Shown: positions 46,061 to 55,236, counted from the stretch's first letter. The stretch is 64,000 bases of DNA from Mycolicibacterium sp. (GCA_020637165.1 JACJWN010000004.1:310001-374000), one strand, 5' to 3'. Notes: generated from the sequence alone by a model not told the origin. Translations and numbers: made by a program.

Positions 46061-46687
46061 GTGACCGTCGGAGAAGAAGTTCGCAGTTCGCTGGATCACT
46101 GGAGCGTCGGGGAGTGGCGCCAGGCCTTCTGGCACGCCACCGCCGCGCTCGAGCAGACCGCTGACAAGCGCTACCCGGCCCTGCCCCGCGCCACCCAGTT
46201 CAAACGCACCATTCGCGAGGACTTGGACATCTTCGGGGCTATGTCCGCACCCGATATCGACTTCGTCGCCTCGCGGTTCCCCGTCCCGGTCGCCAGCGAC
46301 CTTCCCGACGGCCGGCCCGATATCGCCGACGTTCTTTACGCCGCTCACCGCTACTTCCGGGGTGAATCCGAGGAGATGCCCGCCGGGTGCGAGATCGTCC
46401 CGCACGCCGGTGGGGTGTCGATGTTCGAGATCAGCCACGGCCGGCTGTGGATGCGCGCCTCGGCGGCGCTGGGACTGCTGGCCATCGCGGTGTTCGCCCC
46501 CGAGAACCGCAACGAGACCATCCCAGGCAACTACCAGCTGGGCTGGCAGCAGCACGTCTTCCACGTCACCGGATGGTGGGGCTGGCAGGACCACTTCCGA
46601 AAGATCGTGGACGACCCGTCGGTTCCGCAAGCCGTCGCCCTGGACTTCGGCCCCGAGTGGGACTCCTGGGGGCCCGTCACCCGCTGA
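46061..46687 (+). CDS. Conserved hypothetical soluble protein
   Basis: 208 aa, GTG start. No signal, TM or recognised catalytic motif. Trp-rich: LDHWSVGEWRQAFWHATAA, IPGNYQLGWQQHVF, GWWGWQDHFRKIVDD, FGPEWDSWGPVT. The codon bias and start context support a real gene. A hydrophobic patch (ALGLLAIAVFAPE) could be buried core. Function unknown. Confidence 0.7.
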   Translation: MTVGEEVRSSLDHWSVGEWRQAFWHATAALEQTADKRYPALPRATQFKRTIREDLDIFGAMSAPDIDFVASRFPVPVASDLPDGRPDIADVLYAAHRYFRGESEEMPAGCEIVPHAGGVSMFEISHGRLWMRASAALGLLAIAVFAPENRNETIPGNYQLGWQQHVFHVTGWWGWQDHFRKIVDDPSVPQAVALDFGPEWDSWGPVTR

Positions 46688-46701
46688 CGCCCCCCTGTAC
46701 C

Positions 46702-46788
46702 CCCCGCCCCCCTGCGCGAGCAGACACAAAAGTCCGCGACACGCCGGTGGAATTGGGCGGTTGGTGTCTGCTCGCGCGGGGGGCGGGG
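46702..46788. terminator. Long inverted repeat between convergent genes
   Basis: Outer C/G-rich arms 46702-46713 and 46778-46788 plus perfect 14-bp arms 46714-46727 and 46764-46777 (GCGCGAGCAGACAC / complement), with a 36-nt loop; one bulged T between. It fills the gap between a plus and a minus gene, so it may terminate both. The GCGAGCAGAC core recurs in mycobacterial intergenic regions as I recall it. Confidence 0.65.
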
Positions 46789-46789
46789 T

Positions 46790-48205
46790 TCAGGCCTGCA
46801 GAACCTGACGCAGTTTGCCGCTGCGCGGCTCCTGTCTGGGCGGCTCGGAGGCGCAGGTGATCGTCACGTCACTGACGTGGTGGCTCCCGAGGAACTCCCG
46901 CACCCGCGATCCGACCGCCCGCTCAACGTCGCCCCGCACCGCCTCGTCGTCGACGTCAAGACGGATCGTCAGATCGCGCGGACCCGTCCCGATCGCCTGG
47001 AAGCGATGGACGCCGGGGGTTTCCTCGATCACGACCCCCAACGCCAACGGCAGGATCTGCACCGAGCGATGCTCGGCGGTTTCGAAGCTCAGTAGATCGT
47101 TGGTGCGACCCTCGACCGCCACCACCGGGAACGAACTCCCGCAGACACACGGCTGCGGTTGCAGCATCACCCGGTCCCCGAGGTCGTAACGGATGATCGG
47201 CTGGATGCGGTTAGCCAGGTTGGTCACCAGCGCGCTGTCCGACAGCACGCCGGGCGGCACCGGGCGTCGGTCCGAGTCCACCGGTTCGAGGATGTACCAG
47301 TCCGAGTTGACATGCAGGAACCCGTGGGTGCATTCGATGGCGAGGGCGGGCACCTCAATGGCGGCGTATCCCTGGGTGATCGGACATCCGAAGGCGGAGT
47401 AGACCGCCTCGCGCATTGCGGGGGTGAATAACTCGCCCGCGCAGAGGATGTGCACCGGGTCGATCCGGAGCCGGCCGGCGCGCTGTTCGGCGGCGAGAAG
47501 CACGAAGACGCTGGGATATCCGCTGAGCAGGGTCGGCTGGAAGGAGTTCAACTCCGCGACCAGTTCGTCGATCGGGCGCAGGACGGAGAGCACTCTTGTC
47601 CGATCGGCCAGAAATGGACTGATCCCGCGGACGCGCTCGGCCAATGCCACAGCTCCGAAGTGACCTCCGGTCGCGAACAGAGCCGCGTTTCGGATCCCCC
47701 GTCGGGCGAGCTCTGCGAGGTCGATCCTCCGCACGACGGGCTGGGGCCGGGTGCGGCCGAGGATGTTGTAGACCCGCCAGGACAGCCGGTCCTGCAGGAC
47801 CACGGCCGGCTCTCCGGTGGTTCCGGAGGTTGTCATGACGAGGTAGCGGCCCCGATAAAGCCGGCCGACGCAGTCCTCGCGGGAGAGGAAGTCACGCCGG
47901 AGATCCTCGAGGGTGACGTCCGGATCGGTGACCCAGTCGTCGAAATTGGACATCAGGGTGGGCTTGTCCAAGACCGGCAACTGGCTGAGCCGATCGCAAC
48001 CTGACGGCACACCCCGATAGTGATGCCGGTGGAACGGCGACGCGGTGCGGGCATGCCGGACGAGGTTGCGCAGGCGGATCCGCTGTACTCGGGACAAGCG
48101 TTGCGGGCCGGAATGGGCCGTACGGACGGCATCGGCAAGCAGGTAGGGCACCGCTTCGGACATCAGCATGCCCGTCACCCCATCACGGGGAGATTCGCCA
48201 GCCAA
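46790..48205 (-). CDS. PaaK-like adenylate-forming ligase
   Basis: 471 aa (alternative ATG at 48169). AMP-binding fold like phenylacetate-CoA ligase/CapK: MTTSGTTGEPAVV is the P-loop, GYPSVFVLLAAEQRAG, CAGELFTPAMREAVYSAFGCPITQGYAAIE, and IIRYDLGDRVMLQPQPCVCG with VEGRTNDLL. C-terminal domain present but lacks a clear catalytic Lys motif at the very end beyond SGKLRQVLQA, whose Lys may serve. Acid substrate unknown; no thioesterase or carrier gene adjacent. Confidence 0.8.
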   Translation of the reverse strand: MAGESPRDGVTGMLMSEAVPYLLADAVRTAHSGPQRLSRVQRIRLRNLVRHARTASPFHRHHYRGVPSGCDRLSQLPVLDKPTLMSNFDDWVTDPDVTLEDLRRDFLSREDCVGRLYRGRYLVMTTSGTTGEPAVVLQDRLSWRVYNILGRTRPQPVVRRIDLAELARRGIRNAALFATGGHFGAVALAERVRGISPFLADRTRVLSVLRPIDELVAELNSFQPTLLSGYPSVFVLLAAEQRAGRLRIDPVHILCAGELFTPAMREAVYSAFGCPITQGYAAIEVPALAIECTHGFLHVNSDWYILEPVDSDRRPVPPGVLSDSALVTNLANRIQPIIRYDLGDRVMLQPQPCVCGSSFPVVAVEGRTNDLLSFETAEHRSVQILPLALGVVIEETPGVHRFQAIGTGPRDLTIRLDVDDEAVRGDVERAVGSRVREFLGSHHVSDVTITCASEPPRQEPRSGKLRQVLQA

Positions 48206-48379
48206 TCCCTGTCAGCGAGTGTCGGCGAATCGGAGGCGACGCCCGGAGACTCAGCCGCCGAGAAGGGCGGGATCTCCCGGCTCGTCGCCCGCTGCACCTG
48301 TGATTGCGAGGCCGCCTTCGAACCCGGGCCCCGCACCACCCCGGGCCTGCTACCGGAAGCCACGGCCCCACAAACAGAC

Positions 48380-48404
48380 CCCGAACCCTAATTGTGGGTT
48401 CGGG
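48380..48404 (-). terminator. Hairpin terminator after tRNA-Arg
   Basis: Perfect 9-bp stem (48380-48388 with 48396-48404) and 7-nt loop, 27 bp beyond the 3' end of tRNA-Arg on the minus strand, followed by a T-containing stretch. It could also act on nothing from the plus side, as no plus gene ends here. Confidence 0.6.
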
Positions 48405-48430
48405 CTATTCCGATGTCTTGACACAAAGAG

Positions 48431-48503
48431 CGCGCCCGAAGGGATTCGAACCCCTAACCTTCTGATCCGTAGTCAGATGCTCTATCCGTTGAGCTACGGG
48501 CGC
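48431..48503 (-). tRNA. tRNA-Arg (anticodon ACG)
   Basis: Acceptor GCGCCCG (from 48503) pairs with CGGGCGC; D-loop AGCTCAACGGATAGAG; anticodon loop CTACGGA; T-loop GTTCGAATC. A34 becomes inosine through TadA (28760-29242). CCA not encoded. Confidence 0.95.
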
Positions 48504-48542
48504 CGTCTTCAGTTGTTCGTGGCCGATGCGAGTCAGCCGCGG

Positions 48543-48631
48543 CGGAGGCGAGAGGATTTGAACCTCCGGTCCCCTGTAAGGGGGACAACTCATTAGCAGT
48601 GAGTCCCATTCGGCCGCTCTGGCACGCCTCC
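48543..48631 (-). tRNA. tRNA-Ser (anticodon GCT)
   Basis: Class II tRNA. Acceptor GGAGGCG (from 48631) pairs with CGCCTCC; anticodon loop CTGCTAA; long variable arm with GTCCCCC/GGGGGAC-type pairing; T-loop GTTCAAATC; discriminator G. Lies 39 bp upstream of tRNA-Arg on the same strand, so both may share one transcript. Confidence 0.95.
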
Positions 48632-48714
48632 TGAACCACCGAGAGCGTACACATGGCCGACAACGTAAGGCAAAGCCAGTCCAGAGCCGGTCCCGGGCAG
48701 GCCACAACCGCCCC

Positions 48715-48720
48715 TAGACT
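48715..48720 (+). promoter_or_regulatory. -10 box (TAGACT), leaderless
   Basis: TAGACT ends exactly 7 nt before the ATG at 48728, with no ribosome site; the usual mycobacterial leaderless spacing. Confidence 0.6.
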
Positions 48721-48727
48721 TGGCCGG

Positions 48728-49792
48728 ATGACCGCGCGCCTGCGCCCCGAACTGGCCGATATCCCCGCCTACACCCCGGGCAAGACCGTTCCGGGGGCGA
48801 TCAAGCTGGCCAGCAACGAAACCGTGCACGGGCCGCTGCCCAGCGTGCGGGAGGCGATCGCCGTGGCCACGGAGACCATCAACCGGTATCCGGACAACGG
48901 AAACGTCGAACTCCGCGAGCACCTGGCCCGCCACCTCAGCAGCGAGGGCGAGGTCACCCCGGAACGGATCGCCGTGGGCTGCGGGTCGGTCAGCCTGTGC
49001 CAGCAGCTGATCCAGATCACCTGCACGGTCGGCGACGAGGTGGTGTTCGGCTGGCGCAGTTTCGAGGTTTATCCGCTGCAGGTACGCGTCGCGGGCGCCA
49101 CACCCGTCGGGGTGCCGTTGCGCGATCACACCTTCGACCTGGACGCGATGCTCGCCGCGATCACCGACCGGACCCGGCTGATCTTCGTGTGCAACCCGAA
49201 CAATCCCACCTCCACGGTGGTCGATCCCGACGAACTGGCCCGCTTCGTTGCCGCAGTCCCGCCCGAGATCCTGGTCGTGATCGACGAGGCCTATGTCGAG
49301 TACATCCGCGACGACCTGCAGCCCGACAGTCTCGGGCTGGCGAGCACCCACCCGAACGTCGTCGTGCTGCGAACGTTTTCCAAGGCCTACGGCCTAGCCG
49401 GCCTGCGGGTGGGCTACGCCGTCGGCGACCCAGAGGTGATCACCGCGCTGGGCAAGGTGTACGTCCCGTTCACCTCGAGCACCATCTCCCAGGCCGCCGC
49501 GATCGCCTCCCTCGCGGCCGCCGGGGAGTTGCTGGCCCGCACCGATGCGGTGGTCGAGGAACGCATTCGGGTCAGTGCCGAACTGGCTCGCCTGGGCTAC
49601 CGGGTCCCGGCCACCCAGGCCAACTTCGTCTGGCTGCCCCTGGGCGAACAGACCGCCGATTTCGCCCTCCGTTCCGCCGAGGCCCGGGTACTGGTCCGGC
49701 CCTACGCCGGCGAGGGGGCCCGGGTGAGCATCGGGGCACGGGATGAGAACGACGCGTTCCTGGCGTTTGCCGCGGAGTGGATCGGCCGCTAA
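48728..49792 (+). CDS. hisC2: Aromatic/histidinol-phosphate aminotransferase HisC2
   Basis: 354 aa. PLP fold type [63 protein letters not shown] and the Schiff-base loop [16 protein letters not shown]. Mycobacterial HisC2/Pat acts on aromatic amino acids, so it could take the TyrA product to tyrosine. Divergent from the tRNA-Ser gene. Confidence 0.9.
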   Translation: MTARLRPELADIPAYTPGKTVPGAIKLASNETVHGPLPSVREAIAVATETINRYPDNGNVELREHLARHLSSEGEVTPERIAVGCGSVSLCQQLIQITCTVGDEVVFGWRSFEVYPLQVRVAGATPVGVPLRDHTFDLDAMLAAITDRTRLIFVCNPNNPTSTVVDPDELARFVAAVPPEILVVIDEAYVEYIRDDLQPDSLGLASTHPNVVVLRTFSKAYGLAGLRVGYAVGDPEVITALGKVYVPFTSSTISQAAAIASLAAAGELLARTDAVVEERIRVSAELARLGYRVPATQANFVWLPLGEQTADFALRSAEARVLVRPYAGEGARVSIGARDENDAFLAFAAEWIGR

Positions 49793-49872
49793 CCGAAGAC
49801 TCGGCGCGGACCCCGATCCGCACGCCCGTTAGCGTGGTGGTGGCATCAGCGCCCCAGGAGGAGGGATCAGCC

Positions 49873-50808
49873 ATGGGCAGGATCTATGGCAACGTCAGCG
49901 AACTGGTCGGGCGGACCCCATTGGTCCGGCTGAACCGGCTGACTGAGGGGCTCGATGCTCAGGTGGTCGCCAAACTGGAGTTCTACAACCCCGCCAACAG
50001 CGTCAAGGACCGCATCGGGGTCGCGATCATCGACGCCGCCGAACGGTCCGGCGAGCTGCGCCCCGGTGGCACCATCGTGGAGGCCACCAGCGGAAACACC
50101 GGTATCGCGCTGGCCATGGTCGGCGCCGCCCGCGGTTACAAGGTCATCCTGACCATGCCCGAGACCATGTCGACCGAACGCCGCGTCATGCTGCGCGCCT
50201 ACGGCGCCCAGATCGTGCTCACCCCCGGCTCGGAGGGCATGGCCGGCGCGGTCGCCAGGGCCAAGCAGATCATCGCCGACACCCCTAACGCCATTTCGGC
50301 CAACCAGTTCGGCAACCCGGCCAACCCCGCCGTCCACGAGAGCACCACCGCCGAGGAGGTCTGGGAGGACACCGACGGCGCGGTCGACATCTTCGTCGCC
50401 GGCATCGGCACCGGCGGCACCGTCACGGGGGTTGGCCGGGCGCTCAAAGCCCGCAAGCCCGGGGTGCGGATCGTCGGGGTCGAGCCCAAGGACTCGCCGC
50501 TGCTGACCGAGGGGCAGGCCGGGCCGCACAAAATCCAGGGAATCGGAGCCAATTTCGTTCCTGAGGTTCTCGACCGGGACGTCTACGACGAGATCATCGA
50601 CGTTGAACTCGACGACGCCGTCCGGGTCGCACGGGATCTCGCCACGCAAGAGGGCATCCTCGGGGGCATCTCCTCCGGGGCGATCATTTGGGCGGCGCTG
50701 GAACTGGCCAGGCGCCCCGAGAAAGCGGGCAAACTCATCGTCGCGGTGGTCTGCGACTACGGCGAGCGCTACATCTCCACGGTGCTCTTCGACGACATCC
50801 GGGAGTGA
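49873..50808 (+). CDS. cysK: Cysteine synthase (O-acetylserine sulfhydrylase)
   Basis: 311 aa, ATG with GGAGGAGGGATC upstream. PLP lysine in [11 protein letters not shown]; substrate loop EATSGNTGI; phosphate loop [19 protein letters not shown] near the C-terminus. Makes cysteine from O-acetylserine and sulfide. Four bases separate it from cysE, which makes its substrate. Confidence 0.96.
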   Translation: MGRIYGNVSELVGRTPLVRLNRLTEGLDAQVVAKLEFYNPANSVKDRIGVAIIDAAERSGELRPGGTIVEATSGNTGIALAMVGAARGYKVILTMPETMSTERRVMLRAYGAQIVLTPGSEGMAGAVARAKQIIADTPNAISANQFGNPANPAVHESTTAEEVWEDTDGAVDIFVAGIGTGGTVTGVGRALKARKPGVRIVGVEPKDSPLLTEGQAGPHKIQGIGANFVPEVLDRDVYDEIIDVELDDAVRVARDLATQEGILGGISSGAIIWAALELARRPEKAGKLIVAVVCDYGERYISTVLFDDIRE

Positions 50809-50812
50809 CGCC

Positions 50813-51397
50813 GTGACGTTGCTGTCGACCCTGCGCGAGGACCTGCGCAACGCGCGCCAGCACGACCCGGCCGCACGCGGCGACGTCGAGAACGCGCTGG
50901 TCTACTCGGGGCTGCACGCGATCTGGTCCTACCGGCTCGCCCACCGTCTGTGGTCCAGACCCGCACTGCGGGGCGCGGCCCGGGTGCTGAGCCAGCTGAC
51001 CCGGTTCCTCACCGGTATCGAGATCCACCCGGGAGCGCGCATCGGACGGCGGTTCTTCATCGACCACGGGATGGGCGTGGTGATCGGCGAGACCACCGAG
51101 ATCGGTGACGACGTGATGATCTACCACGGAGTGACGCTGGGTGGGCGCTCCCTGGAGCGGGGCAAACGCCATCCCACCCTCGCAGACCGGGTCACCGTCG
51201 GCGCCGGCGCGAAAGTGCTGGGCCCGGTCGTCATCGGCGAAGACAGCGCCGTCGGCGCCAATGCCGTTGTCACCCATGACGTTCCAAGGGATTCCATTGC
51301 CACCGGTATCCCTGCGGTGATCCGGCCGCGGGCCGACGCCCAGCGGGAGCCTCTGGTCGACCCGACCACCTATATCGACCCGGCGATGTACATCTGA
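50813..51397 (+). CDS. cysE: Serine O-acetyltransferase
   Basis: 194 aa, GTG start. Short actinobacterial form: N-terminal helical part then left-handed beta-helix hexapeptide repeats: [25 protein letters not shown] is the catalytic region (His in DHGMG), then IYHGVTLGG and [26 protein letters not shown]-terminal tail [12 protein letters not shown] ends in Ile, as CysE tails that dock into CysK do, so a cysteine synthase complex is likely. Coupled to cysK. Confidence 0.95.
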   Translation: MTLLSTLREDLRNARQHDPAARGDVENALVYSGLHAIWSYRLAHRLWSRPALRGAARVLSQLTRFLTGIEIHPGARIGRRFFIDHGMGVVIGETTEIGDDVMIYHGVTLGGRSLERGKRHPTLADRVTVGAGAKVLGPVVIGEDSAVGANAVVTHDVPRDSIATGIPAVIRPRADAQREPLVDPTTYIDPAMYI

Positions 51398-51428
51398 CCC
51401 TGAAGGCCCTCACCAGGGCCGGCAGCCG

Positions 51429-51434
51429 TAGCCT
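51429..51434 (+). promoter_or_regulatory. -10 box (TAGCCT), leaderless
   Basis: TAGCCT ends 7 nt before the ATG at 51442, without a ribosome site. Confidence 0.5.
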
Positions 51435-51441
51435 GACTGTT

Positions 51442-52266
51442 ATGAGCGCGCCGTATGAGTCACTCGCCGTCGAGATCTCCGATCATATTGCCCAGGTGAC
51501 CCTCCTCGGGCCGGGTAAGGGCAACGCGATGGGGCCGGCGTTCTGGGCGGAGCTTCCGGTGGTCTTCGCCGAGCTCGACGCCGACCCCGAGGTGCGGGCG
51601 ATCGTTCTGACCGGATCGGGGAAGAACTTCAGCTACGGGCTGGATCTGCTGGCCATGGGCAACACGCTGGGCGAGACCATGTCCGGGGAGGTGTCGGCAC
51701 GCCCGCGGACGGACTTCCACGCCACCGTCAAGCGCATGCAGCGTTCCATCACCGCGGTGGCCGACTGCCGCACGCCGACCATCGCCTCGATTCACGGCTG
51801 GTGCATCGGCGGCGGGGTCGATCTGATCAGCGCCGTCGACATCCGCTACGCCAGCGCCGACGCGAAGTTCTCGGTGCGGGAGGTGAAGCTGTCGATCGTC
51901 GCCGACGTAGGCAGCCTGGCCCGGCTGCCCTACATCCTCAACGACGGGCACCTGCGGGAGTTGGCGCTGACCGGCAAGGACATCGACGCCGCCCGGGCAG
52001 AGCGGATCGGTCTGGTCAACGATGTTTTCGAGGACGCGGAGGCGGCACTGAAGGCGGCCCACGCGACCGCCGCCGAGATCGCGGCGAACTCGCCGCTGGC
52101 GGTGCGGGGCACCAAGGACGTCCTCGACGAGGGACGGACCGATGCCGTCGCGGCCAGCCTGCGCTACGTCGCGGCCTGGAACTCGGCCTTCCTGCCGTCC
52201 AAGGACCTCAAGGAGGGCATCACGGCGATGCTGCAGAAACGCGATCCCCACTTCACCGGCGAGTAG
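51442..52266 (+). CDS. echA21: Crotonase-family protein, probable dienoyl-CoA isomerase (EchA21)
   Basis: 274 aa. Crotonase fold with oxyanion-hole loops FSYGLDLLAMG and HGWCIGGGVDLI. The active-site segment REVKLSIVADVGSLARLP keeps the Glu and Asp spaced eight residues apart as in delta3,5-delta2,4-dienoyl-CoA isomerase, not the two Glu of hydratase. So it more likely moves double bonds in polyunsaturated acyl-CoA than hydrates them. Position matches echA21 in M. tuberculosis. Confidence 0.85.
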   Translation: MSAPYESLAVEISDHIAQVTLLGPGKGNAMGPAFWAELPVVFAELDADPEVRAIVLTGSGKNFSYGLDLLAMGNTLGETMSGEVSARPRTDFHATVKRMQRSITAVADCRTPTIASIHGWCIGGGVDLISAVDIRYASADAKFSVREVKLSIVADVGSLARLPYILNDGHLRELALTGKDIDAARAERIGLVNDVFEDAEAALKAAHATAAEIAANSPLAVRGTKDVLDEGRTDAVAASLRYVAAWNSAFLPSKDLKEGITAMLQKRDPHFTGE

Positions 52267-52318
52267 GCGCTCCGGCCGATTTCACGGCAGCGGGCCGGGC
52301 AGATCGCCGTCCCTGACG

Positions 52319-52324
52319 AGGAGG
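52319..52324 (+). promoter_or_regulatory. Shine-Dalgarno deciding the amine oxidase start
   Basis: AGGAGG at 52319-52324 lies 5 nt before ATC (52330) and 8 nt before ATT (52333), both in frame with the flavoprotein. No ATG, GTG or TTG follows at a usable distance; the first GTG (52372) is 47 nt away with no site of its own. Confidence 0.5.
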
Positions 52325-52332
52325 CCTTCATC

Positions 52333-53652
52333 ATTTCGATCGAACGACCGGGTTCCGATCCGGTCGTCGATGTGGCCGTTGTCGGCGCAGGATTAACCGG
52401 TCTCGTGGCGGCCCGCGAGCTCGCACGGCGGGACATCGGGTTCGTGGTGCTGGAGGCCGCCGACCGGGTCGGCGGCAGGGCGTTGAGTGCACCGACCGCT
52501 CTGGGCTCGACGGTGGATCTCGGCGGTCAATGGATCGGTCACGATCACCACAGACTCAAGGCCCTCATCGACGACCTCGGCGCCACCCGGTACCCGATGC
52601 ACACCGGGTCGATGCCGGTCCTGATCGACGGCCCCCGCCGACTGACCCCGGCAGCCCCATCGGTATTGACCGCCGCAGCGGCCCTGGCCGGCGTTGCCGC
52701 ACTCGCCAGGACGGGGGTGCCCACGCGCTGGAACTCGCAGACGTTGCAGACCTGGTTGGACAGGGTCCCGGGCCGGACCGCCCGACGCCTCCTGGAGTTG
52801 CTCGCCCTGGTGTCCTGGACAGCCGACCTGGACCGGCTCTCGCCCTATGCCATGGCTCGAATGGTGCGCCACCAGGGTGGGGTGCGGACCATGCTTGCCA
52901 CCGCCGGCGGCGCGCAGGATTCCCTTCTCGTCGAGGGCATCGGCTCGCTGGCCGATCGACTGGCGGCGGGTCTCGGATCGCGAATCCGATTGGGCCACCG
53001 CGTTGACCGCGTTTCCGCCAGCGGGGGACGCATACTGCTGGACACCACTGCGGGCCGCTTTGACGCCGCTCGGGCGATCATTACGATTCCCCCGCCGGCG
53101 GCCTCCAGGATCGCCTTCGCCCCACCACTGCCGCCGGCGATCGCGGGACTCCAGCGAAATACCGTCATGGGTTCGGCCTATAAGGCCGTCGCCGTCTACC
53201 CCCGCCCCTTCTGGCGAGAGGGCCCCGGTGGCGAGTTCATCGTGCTCGACGATCCCGGGTTCGCCGTTTTCGACAGCAGCCCGCCCGGCGGCCCCGGTCA
53301 TCTGACCCTGCTCAGCGCCGGTCCGCGGGCCCGCCGCCTAGCCGAGTTGGACCCTGCAGCACGGCGAAACATCCTGCTCGGCCCGTTGCGCCACCACATC
53401 AGCTCCGATGTACTCGAGCCCGCAGGCTGGCACGAAAAGTTCTGGCATCTCGATGCATTCGTCGGCGGTGGCTACTCAGCTCTCCCCATCCCGGGAACGT
53501 TCGAGGGCATCCCCCCGACGGCATCATCACCGACCGGCAATCTGCACTGGGCGGGCACCGAGACTGCCGCTGACCATGCCGGCTACTTCGAGGGGGCCAT
53601 CGAATCCGGCCTGCGTGCCGCCCGCGAAACCGCCGACGAATTGGGCCGATAG
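52333..53652 (+). CDS. FAD-dependent amine oxidase (monoamine oxidase-like)
   Basis: 439 aa if started at the ATT (52333); 426 aa from the GTG at 52372. VDVAVVGAGLTGLVAARELA is the dinucleotide motif, EAADRVGGRAL follows, DLGGQWIGHDHHRLKAL is the MAO signature, and NLHWAGTETAADHAGYFEGAIESGLRAA the C-terminal FAD motif (usual covalent-flavin Cys absent). Oxidises an amine, substrate unknown. The residues between ATT and GTG (ISIERPGSDPVVD) match normal N-terminal extensions of this family. The ISL3 element inserted 120 bp after its stop. Confidence 0.87.
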   Translation: MSIERPGSDPVVDVAVVGAGLTGLVAARELARRDIGFVVLEAADRVGGRALSAPTALGSTVDLGGQWIGHDHHRLKALIDDLGATRYPMHTGSMPVLIDGPRRLTPAAPSVLTAAAALAGVAALARTGVPTRWNSQTLQTWLDRVPGRTARRLLELLALVSWTADLDRLSPYAMARMVRHQGGVRTMLATAGGAQDSLLVEGIGSLADRLAAGLGSRIRLGHRVDRVSASGGRILLDTTAGRFDAARAIITIPPPAASRIAFAPPLPPAIAGLQRNTVMGSAYKAVAVYPRPFWREGPGGEFIVLDDPGFAVFDSSPPGGPGHLTLLSAGPRARRLAELDPAARRNILLGPLRHHISSDVLEPAGWHEKFWHLDAFVGGGYSALPIPGTFEGIPPTASSPTGNLHWAGTETAADHAGYFEGAIESGLRAARETADELGR

Positions 53653-53764
53653 TCCGGTGCGCCATGCAACCGCAACAACCAAGGAGGCCCTTCGGTCCCT
53701 CAAGCTCGCACGACCACGCTGTGCGCTGATGGCGACGTAACGCCCGACAACTCGGCCCTCACAT

Positions 53765-53772
53765 CGTTATCG
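53765..53772. repeat. Left 8-bp target-site duplication (CGTTATCG)
   Basis: Identical to 55237-55244 and directly flanks the IS end; 8-bp duplications are the ISL3 norm. Confidence 0.93.
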
Positions 53773-53793
53773 GGCTCTTCGAAGTTAACCGGG
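53773..53793. repeat. Left terminal inverted repeat of ISL3 element
   Basis: Reads GGCTCTTCGAAGTTAACC plus GGG; contains the transposase stop codon region (53785). Confidence 0.9.
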
Positions 53794-55110
53794 CAGCTGC
53801 GCGGTGGTGAATCTGGTGCTGGCCCGCTGGGCGCGGGTGCAGTGGAAGCGTATCCGGCGGCGTGAGTTCTCGGTGTTGCGGAAGCCGCAGGCGACGCGTT
53901 TGACCTGTTTGACCAGGCGGTTGAAACCTTCGGTTCGGGCGTTGCTCAGGCCGGTGTGCAGGAACGCCAGGATCGCCGGCCACCAGGTCTCGATGGTGGT
54001 GGCCAGGCGGTGCAGTTCGGGGATGTTGGTATCGGCGCACCAGCTGTAGAACCGGTAGAGGCGGGTGCGGATCTCGGCGTCATCGGTGCGGCCGCCGGCG
54101 GCGGCGAGCAGCTGGCGCAGTTCCTCTTTGGCGATGTAGGCCGACAGGATCTGACAGCTGGGGTCGTTGTCGATCAGGGCGTTCCACATCGCCGCGAATG
54201 CTCTGGGCGCCAGGCGTTCTCGCGCGGTCAGCAATCGGCGGCGGTTGGCCCACTCGGGGTCGTGTTTGCGGCCGCGCCGGCCGTGGGTATCGAAGGTCAC
54301 CCGGCGCCGCACCGCGGTCAGTGCGTCGTTGGCGAGCTTGACCAGATGAAAGTGGTCGACGACCAGCTCGGCGTTGGGCAACAACTCGCGGGTGACCGCG
54401 GCTGCGTAGGCCGCCGACGGGTCGATCACCACGTGGGTGATCGAGGCCCGGAACTCCTCGCTCTGTTCGCTCAGCCATTGACGGACCGCCGCCCCGGTAC
54501 GCCCCTCGACTTGTCCGAGCAGGCCCTGATCGCCGCCCAGATCGACGAAGCCGGTGTCCCACGGGTCGGTGCGCACCCAGCGGCCGGAGTCGGTGTCGCG
54601 GGTCCAGCGGGGCTTGCCGCGGCGGGTCTCGTCGATGCCGAGCACCCGCACCGGGGCCGGGTTGCCCAGGACCGTCTCGGCGTGGGCCACGAACGCAGCG
54701 TGTGCCGTCGGCCAGGACACCCCGGCCCCATCGGCGACCTCGACCACCGAACGGGCCGCATCCCCGATCTCGCGGGCGATCTGCGTGCGCAACCGGGTGG
54801 TGGTGCGCCGCCGCGGCGGTACCTGCTCGATGGCTTCGGTGAAGCTGGCGCGTGAGCAGGTGTCGTTGCGGCAGCGGTAGCGGGTCTTGTTCCACCGCAG
54901 AACAATTGGGTCTTCCCCGTAGCGGATGTCACGGGGGCTGGTGACGGTGCGTTCCTTGACTGAGTCCGACGCTATTCCACAGTCCGGACAACGGGCGGCG
55001 TTCGGGTCGATGGTGATCAACTCGACCACCCGGGTGCGATCAGCGTGTGGGACCACCCCACGCACCCCGAGTCCTTCCAGCCCCAACAACAACGACGTAG
55101 GCTCGACCAT
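53785..55110 (-). CDS. ISL3-family transposase
   Basis: 441 aa. N-terminal zinc ribbon CPDCG ... CRNDTC (about 41-85), helix-turn-helix region, then the DDE core: VLGIDETRRGKPRW (first Asp), THVVIDPSAAYAAAV (second Asp), DHFHLVKLANDAL, and SNARTEGFNRLVKQVKRVACGFRNTENSR near the C-terminus with the Glu. Full length, no frameshift; likely active. Start has a GGAG about 9 nt upstream and lies next to a hairpin arm (55111-55120). Confidence 0.95.
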   Translation of the reverse strand: MVEPTSLLLGLEGLGVRGVVPHADRTRVVELITIDPNAARCPDCGIASDSVKERTVTSPRDIRYGEDPIVLRWNKTRYRCRNDTCSRASFTEAIEQVPPRRRTTTRLRTQIAREIGDAARSVVEVADGAGVSWPTAHAAFVAHAETVLGNPAPVRVLGIDETRRGKPRWTRDTDSGRWVRTDPWDTGFVDLGGDQGLLGQVEGRTGAAVRQWLSEQSEEFRASITHVVIDPSAAYAAAVTRELLPNAELVVDHFHLVKLANDALTAVRRRVTFDTHGRRGRKHDPEWANRRRLLTARERLAPRAFAAMWNALIDNDPSCQILSAYIAKEELRQLLAAAGGRTDDAEIRTRLYRFYSWCADTNIPELHRLATTIETWWPAILAFLHTGLSNARTEGFNRLVKQVKRVACGFRNTENSRRRIRFHCTRAQRASTRFTTAQLPG

Positions 55111-55174
55111 GCCCCTGGCTCTCCTTGCAGAATCTGTTTGCTTCGCAACATCCAGATTCCCGAAAGCCAGGGGC
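55111..55174 (-). promoter_or_regulatory. Inverted repeat in the transposase leader
   Basis: Perfect 10-bp arms at 55111-55120 and 55165-55174, 44 nt apart. In minus-strand RNA the downstream arm directly abuts the start codon and overlaps the ribosome site zone. Such a hairpin could limit translation from read-through RNA; this role is inferred. Confidence 0.45.
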
Positions 55175-55215
55175 GCCTCACCTCAACGACACGCCGAGAC
55201 CCTGACCAGGCATTG

Positions 55216-55236
55216 CCCGCTTAAGCTCGAAGAGCC
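55216..55236. repeat. Right terminal inverted repeat of ISL3 element
   Basis: Complement reads GGCTCTTCGAGCTTAAGCGG plus G; mismatches the left repeat at three positions. Confidence 0.9.

Larger units (their letters stand above)
53773..55236 (-). mobile_element. Complete ISL3-family insertion sequence, 1464 bp
   Basis: Bounded by 21-bp imperfect inverted repeats beginning GGCTCTTCGA (18 of 21 matching) and by a perfect 8-bp direct repeat. Carries one intact transposase on the minus strand. Perfect duplication and intact gene point to recent insertion. GC content is like the host, so no foreign signal from base use. Confidence 0.95.
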
